A stretch of DNA of 64,000 nt from Puerhibacterium puerhi (GTDB taxonomy: Bacteria > Actinomycetota > Actinomycetes > Actinomycetales > Cellulomonadaceae). Made by a program: the position numbers and the translations under genes. Under the pieces are notes generated by a model, which saw only the letters and a program-made list of their open reading frames with translations, was not told the DNA's origin and made no database searches. Below, piece after piece: positions 61,340-64,000 of the stretch; the first letter of the stretch is position 1; the number at the start of each line of letters is the position of its first letter. The stretch lies in contig NZ_WUWN01000014.1 in the NCBI RefSeq assembly GCF_009846865.1, positions 1-64,000 of the forward strand. Direction: 5' to 3'.

Positions 61340-62857
61340 ATGACGACGACGACCGCCGCCACCCGGCCCCTCGGCCGCGCCGCGCTCGCGGGCAGCGCCG
61401 ACCTGCTGACCGGCCCGCCGCCCGGGCGCACGGGCATCGTGCACCTCGGGCTGGGCAACTTCCACCGCGCCCACCAGGCCGTGTACACGGCCGTGGCCCA
61501 GGGCGCCGAGCCCGGCGACTGGGGCATCCTCGGCGTGGCCAACCGCTCGCGCACGGTGGTGGACGCGCTGCGCGCGCAGGACCACCTCTACTCGGTGCTG
61601 CAGCTGTCGCCGGAGGGCTCCCGGGTCAGCGTCCCCGGGGTCCACACCGGGACGCTCGTCGCGGCCGAGGACCCGCACGCGGTGGTCGCCGCGATCGCCG
61701 ACCCCGCGGTGCGCGTGGTGACGCTGACCGTCACCGAGCACGGCTACCGGATCGCGCCCCGCACGGGGCGCCTCGACCTCGACGCCGACGACGTGCGCCA
61801 CGACGTGCGCGGCGGGGCGCCGCGCACGACGGTCGGCCAGGTCGCGCGGGCCCTCGAGCGGCGCGCGCTGTCCCACGCGGCGCCGCTGACGGTGCTGTCG
61901 TGCGACAACGTGCAGGCCAACGGCGCCACCACCCGCGGCCTGGTGCTCGACTTCCTCGCGGCCGCCGGTGCCCACCCCGACGTCGTCGACTGGGTCGAGC
62001 GGACGGTGACCTTCCCCAACACGATGGTCGACCGCATCGTCCCCGCGAGCGCGCCGCGGTACGCGGCCGAGGTGCGGCGCCTGACCGGCCTGGACGACCG
62101 CGCTCCGGTGCCCGCCGAGCCCTTCAGCATGTGGGTGGTCGAGGACCGCTTCGCCGCCGGACGCCCGGCGTGGGAGCGCGCCGGAGCCGTCTTCAGCGAC
62201 GAGGTGGACGCGTACGAGCTGGTCAAGCTGCGCCTGCTGAACGGCACGCACTCGCTCATCGCCTACCTGGGCGCCCTGGACGGCCGCGCGACGATCCCGG
62301 ACTCGCGGGCCCAGGACTTCGTCGAGCAGGCGGCGCGCGCCGTGATCGCCGACGAGTACCTGCCCAGCATCGAGCTGCCGTCCGGCTTCGACCCCGAGGC
62401 CTACGTCGACGAGCTCTTCGCGCGCTGGTCGAACTCCGCGCTCGGGCACCGGACGAGCCAGGTCGGCTCCGACGGCTCCGTCAAGCTGCCCCAGCGCGTC
62501 CCCGAGCCGGCGACCCGGCTGCTCGACCGCGGCGTCGTCCCGCAGCACCTGGCGCTCACGGTCGCTGCGTGGCTCTGCTGCGTCGCGCCGCCCGACGGCT
62601 TCGACCCCGGCCCGCACGCGCGGGCCATGGCCGACCCGGCGGCGCCGCGGCTCGCCGCGCTGGCGCGCGAGGCCGGCACGGCCCGCGATCTCGTCGAGGC
62701 GGTGTTCCGCCACGGCGGCGTCTTCGGCGCCGACCTGGCCGAGCGCCCGGACCTGCTGGCCCGGGTCGCCGAGTACGTCGACCTGATCACCACCCACGGC
62801 CCGCGGGAGGCCGCGGCGGAGGCCGCACGCTCCCGCGCCGCCGCCCGCGAGGCCTGA
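61340..62857 (+). CDS. uxuB: Mannitol dehydrogenase family, probable fructuronate reductase (UxuB-like)
   Basis: A 505-aa long-chain polyol dehydrogenase. The nucleotide loop is TGIVHLGLGNFHRAHQAVYT, the family middle signature is VTFPNTMVDRIVPASAP, and the catalytic Lys with substrate residues lies in YELVKLRLLNGTHSLIAYLG. It reduces D-fructuronate to D-mannonate, or acts on a related hexitol. The pairing with ManD supports fructuronate. No uronate isomerase gene is seen in the window. It starts 5 bp after manD in the same operon. Confidence 0.9.
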   Translation: MTTTTAATRPLGRAALAGSADLLTGPPPGRTGIVHLGLGNFHRAHQAVYTAVAQGAEPGDWGILGVANRSRTVVDALRAQDHLYSVLQLSPEGSRVSVPGVHTGTLVAAEDPHAVVAAIADPAVRVVTLTVTEHGYRIAPRTGRLDLDADDVRHDVRGGAPRTTVGQVARALERRALSHAAPLTVLSCDNVQANGATTRGLVLDFLAAAGAHPDVVDWVERTVTFPNTMVDRIVPASAPRYAAEVRRLTGLDDRAPVPAEPFSMWVVEDRFAAGRPAWERAGAVFSDEVDAYELVKLRLLNGTHSLIAYLGALDGRATIPDSRAQDFVEQAARAVIADEYLPSIELPSGFDPEAYVDELFARWSNSALGHRTSQVGSDGSVKLPQRVPEPATRLLDRGVVPQHLALTVAAWLCCVAPPDGFDPGPHARAMADPAAPRLAALAREAGTARDLVEAVFRHGGVFGADLAERPDLLARVAEYVDLITTHGPREAAAEAARSRAAAREA

Positions 62858-62880
62858 CCGCCGACCGGACGCACGCGCAC

Positions 62881-62899
62881 GGCCGGCCGACCGCCGGCC
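62881..62899. terminator. GC hairpin after uxuB
   Basis: GGCCGGC-CGACC-GCCGGCC forms a 7-bp perfect stem 24 bp after the uxuB stop codon. No T-run follows, so it could attenuate rather than fully stop transcription into the transporter gene. Confidence 0.45.
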
Positions 62900-62950
62900 C
62901 GGGCGACGACGCCCGCACGACCCGCAGTGGTCGTCACGACGAAGTGACCC

Positions 62951-62968
62951 GCTCCCGGCGACGGGAGC
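62951..62968 (+). promoter_or_regulatory. Leader hairpin ahead of the transporter gene
   Basis: GCTCCCG-GCGA-CGGGAGC is a perfect 7-bp stem with a GNRA tetraloop. It ends 6 bp before the GGAGGA ribosome-binding site of the transporter gene, where it may protect the mRNA or affect translation. Confidence 0.35.
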
Positions 62969-62988
62969 CTGACCGGAGGAGCCAGCAC

Positions 62989-64000
62989 ATGGACCCCGCA
63001 ACCACCGCGACGCCCACCGAGGCGCGCACCCGCGCCCCACGCCCCGACGCGCAGCCCGAGCCCCGGGAGGTCCGGCGCGCCGCCATGGCCGGCCTCGTCG
63101 GGACGGCGCTGGAGAACTACGACTTCGTGCTCTACGGCACGGCCTCGGCGCTCGTGTTCAGCGAGCTGTTCTTCCCGAACATCTCGCCGGCGGCCGGCAT
63201 CCTGGCCAGCTTCAGCGCCTACGCCGTCGGGTTCTGCGCCCGACCGCTCGGCGGCTTCTTCTTCTCGCGCTACGGCGACCGCATCGGACGCAAGTGGGTC
63301 CTCGTGGCGACCCTGTTCCTCATGGGCGTCTCCACGCTGGCGATCGGCCTGCTGCCCACGTACCACCAGGCCGGCCTGCTGGCACCGGCGCTGCTGGTGC
63401 TGTGCCGCTTCGGCCAGGGCTTCGGCGCCGGCGCCGAGCAGTCGGGCGGTGCCACGCTGCTGACCGAGACGGCGCCGCGGGGCAAGCGCGGACGCCTCGC
63501 GTCGTTCGTCATGGTCGGGGCCGCCCTCGGCACGGTGCTCGGCGCCGGCGCCTGGGCGCTCGTGCAGCTGCTGCCCGAGGACGACCTCATGAGCTGGGGC
63601 TGGCGCGTCGTGTTCCTGTCCAGCATCCTCGTCACCGCCTCGGCGTACGTGTTCCGGCGCAAGCTCACCGACACGCCGGTCTTCCGCGAGGCCAAGGAGC
63701 AGCGCCACACCTCCAGCGCGCCGGTGCGCGAGGTCTTCCGCAACGGCCGCAGGCCGCTGCTGATGGTCACGTTCATGACCGTGGGGCTGAGCGTGCAGTC
63801 GTACACCTACCAGGTGTTCATGGCCTCCTACCTCAAGGAGGACGTGGCGATCGACGCCTCCGCGGTGCCCCAGATCCTGCTCGTCGGCGCGATCTTCGGC
63901 GGCATCGGCGCGTTCCTCTTCGGCCGCCTGTCCGACCGGTTCGGGCGCAGGCCGGTGTTCATCGCCATCGCCGCCGTCCTGCTGGTGCTGCCGTACCCGA
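62989..64000 (+). CDS. MFS transporter, metabolite:H+ symporter family (partial, cut by window end)
   Basis: The first 337 residues of a transporter of the MHS branch of the major facilitator superfamily. After a 30-residue Thr/Pro-rich tail come AAMAGLVGTALENYDFVLYG, FCARPLGGFFFSRYGDRIGR with the MFS loop GDRIGRKWVL, and GRFGQGFGAGAEQSGGATLL in diverged form. Eight or nine helices are visible. The family carries organic acids and related compounds with protons. It lies 131 bp after uxuB with a GGAGGA ribosome-binding site, so it is probably the uptake system of the mannonate/fructuronate operon. Confidence 0.9.
   Translation, partial: MDPATTATPTEARTRAPRPDAQPEPREVRRAAMAGLVGTALENYDFVLYGTASALVFSELFFPNISPAAGILASFSAYAVGFCARPLGGFFFSRYGDRIGRKWVLVATLFLMGVSTLAIGLLPTYHQAGLLAPALLVLCRFGQGFGAGAEQSGGATLLTETAPRGKRGRLASFVMVGAALGTVLGAGAWALVQLLPEDDLMSWGWRVVFLSSILVTASAYVFRRKLTDTPVFREAKEQRHTSSAPVREVFRNGRRPLLMVTFMTVGLSVQSYTYQVFMASYLKEDVAIDASAVPQILLVGAIFGGIGAFLFGRLSDRFGRRPVFIAIAAVLLVLPYP

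Overview
The window is very GC-rich DNA (roughly 70-75% by eye) with dense, often 4-bp-overlapping operons, many GTG starts and several start codons that sit 6-7 bases after a TANNNT-like -10 box (leaderless promoters). Together with an NdgR/LtbR-type IclR regulator divergent from leuCD, a glutathione-independent formaldehyde dehydrogenase and many sugar-acid and glycan genes, this points to an actinobacterium, most likely a Cellulomonas/Cellulosimicrobium/Isoptericola-like Micrococcales soil bacterium. The genus is inference.

Layout. 1-9.95 kb is chromosomal housekeeping: a YeiH-type exporter with a divergent LysR regulator, a methyltransferase, tRNA-Gln(CUG) and two tRNA-Glu(CUC), a 54-aa membrane protein, an IclR repressor divergent from leuC-leuD, an LLM oxidoreductase, DUF1772 and DUF1697 proteins, and lpdA.

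9.94-18.22 kb looks like an integrated genomic island. The last bases of lpdA plus its terminator region (9940-10064) recur at 18097-18220, and an 18-bp GGCACG-rich motif lies just inside each end (10094-10111, 18019-18036), as expected for attL/attR of a tyrosine-recombinase element; no integrase remains. Cargo: two small or medium membrane proteins, a DUF2945-DUF3140 pair, a doubly frameshifted IS110 copy, and a lower-GC cluster of a PD-(D/E)XK-like nuclease, an unrecognised 387-aa protein and a serine/threonine kinase. That cluster is the best candidate for an undescribed (possibly defence) system.

18.3-24.9 kb is a stress/formaldehyde cluster: two DJ-1/PfpI proteins, a GAF-LuxR regulator, a frameshifted formaldehyde dehydrogenase, a second zinc alcohol dehydrogenase and a membrane protein. 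25.0-31.6 kb is a sugar ABC-transport operon (lipoprotein, two permeases, an unclassified 773-aa probable glycan-active enzyme, LacI regulator). 31.7-36.9 kb is a complete D-galactonate (De Ley-Doudoroff) operon, dgoK-dgoA-dgoD-transporter, with a divergent IclR regulator and a perfect 10-bp inverted-repeat operator.

36.9-47.2 kb is mixed: STAS protein, acetyltransferase, alpha/beta hydrolase, patatin, PaiB-like flavoprotein, GtrA protein, DesK-type kinase with NarL-type regulator, a truncated AMP-ligase and a frameshifted MMPL transporter. 47.4-57.0 kb holds a LytTR regulator and GHKL kinase followed by a domain-swapped membrane GH3 protein, a conventional GH3 enzyme, a GtrA-like protein and a family 2 glycosyltransferase; two direct repeats fitting the LytTR consensus lie ahead of the first GH3 gene. 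57.0-64.0 kb carries a ROK sugar kinase and a LacI-controlled hexuronate-type operon (hydroxyacid dehydrogenase, mannonate dehydratase, fructuronate reductase, MHS-family transporter cut by the window end).
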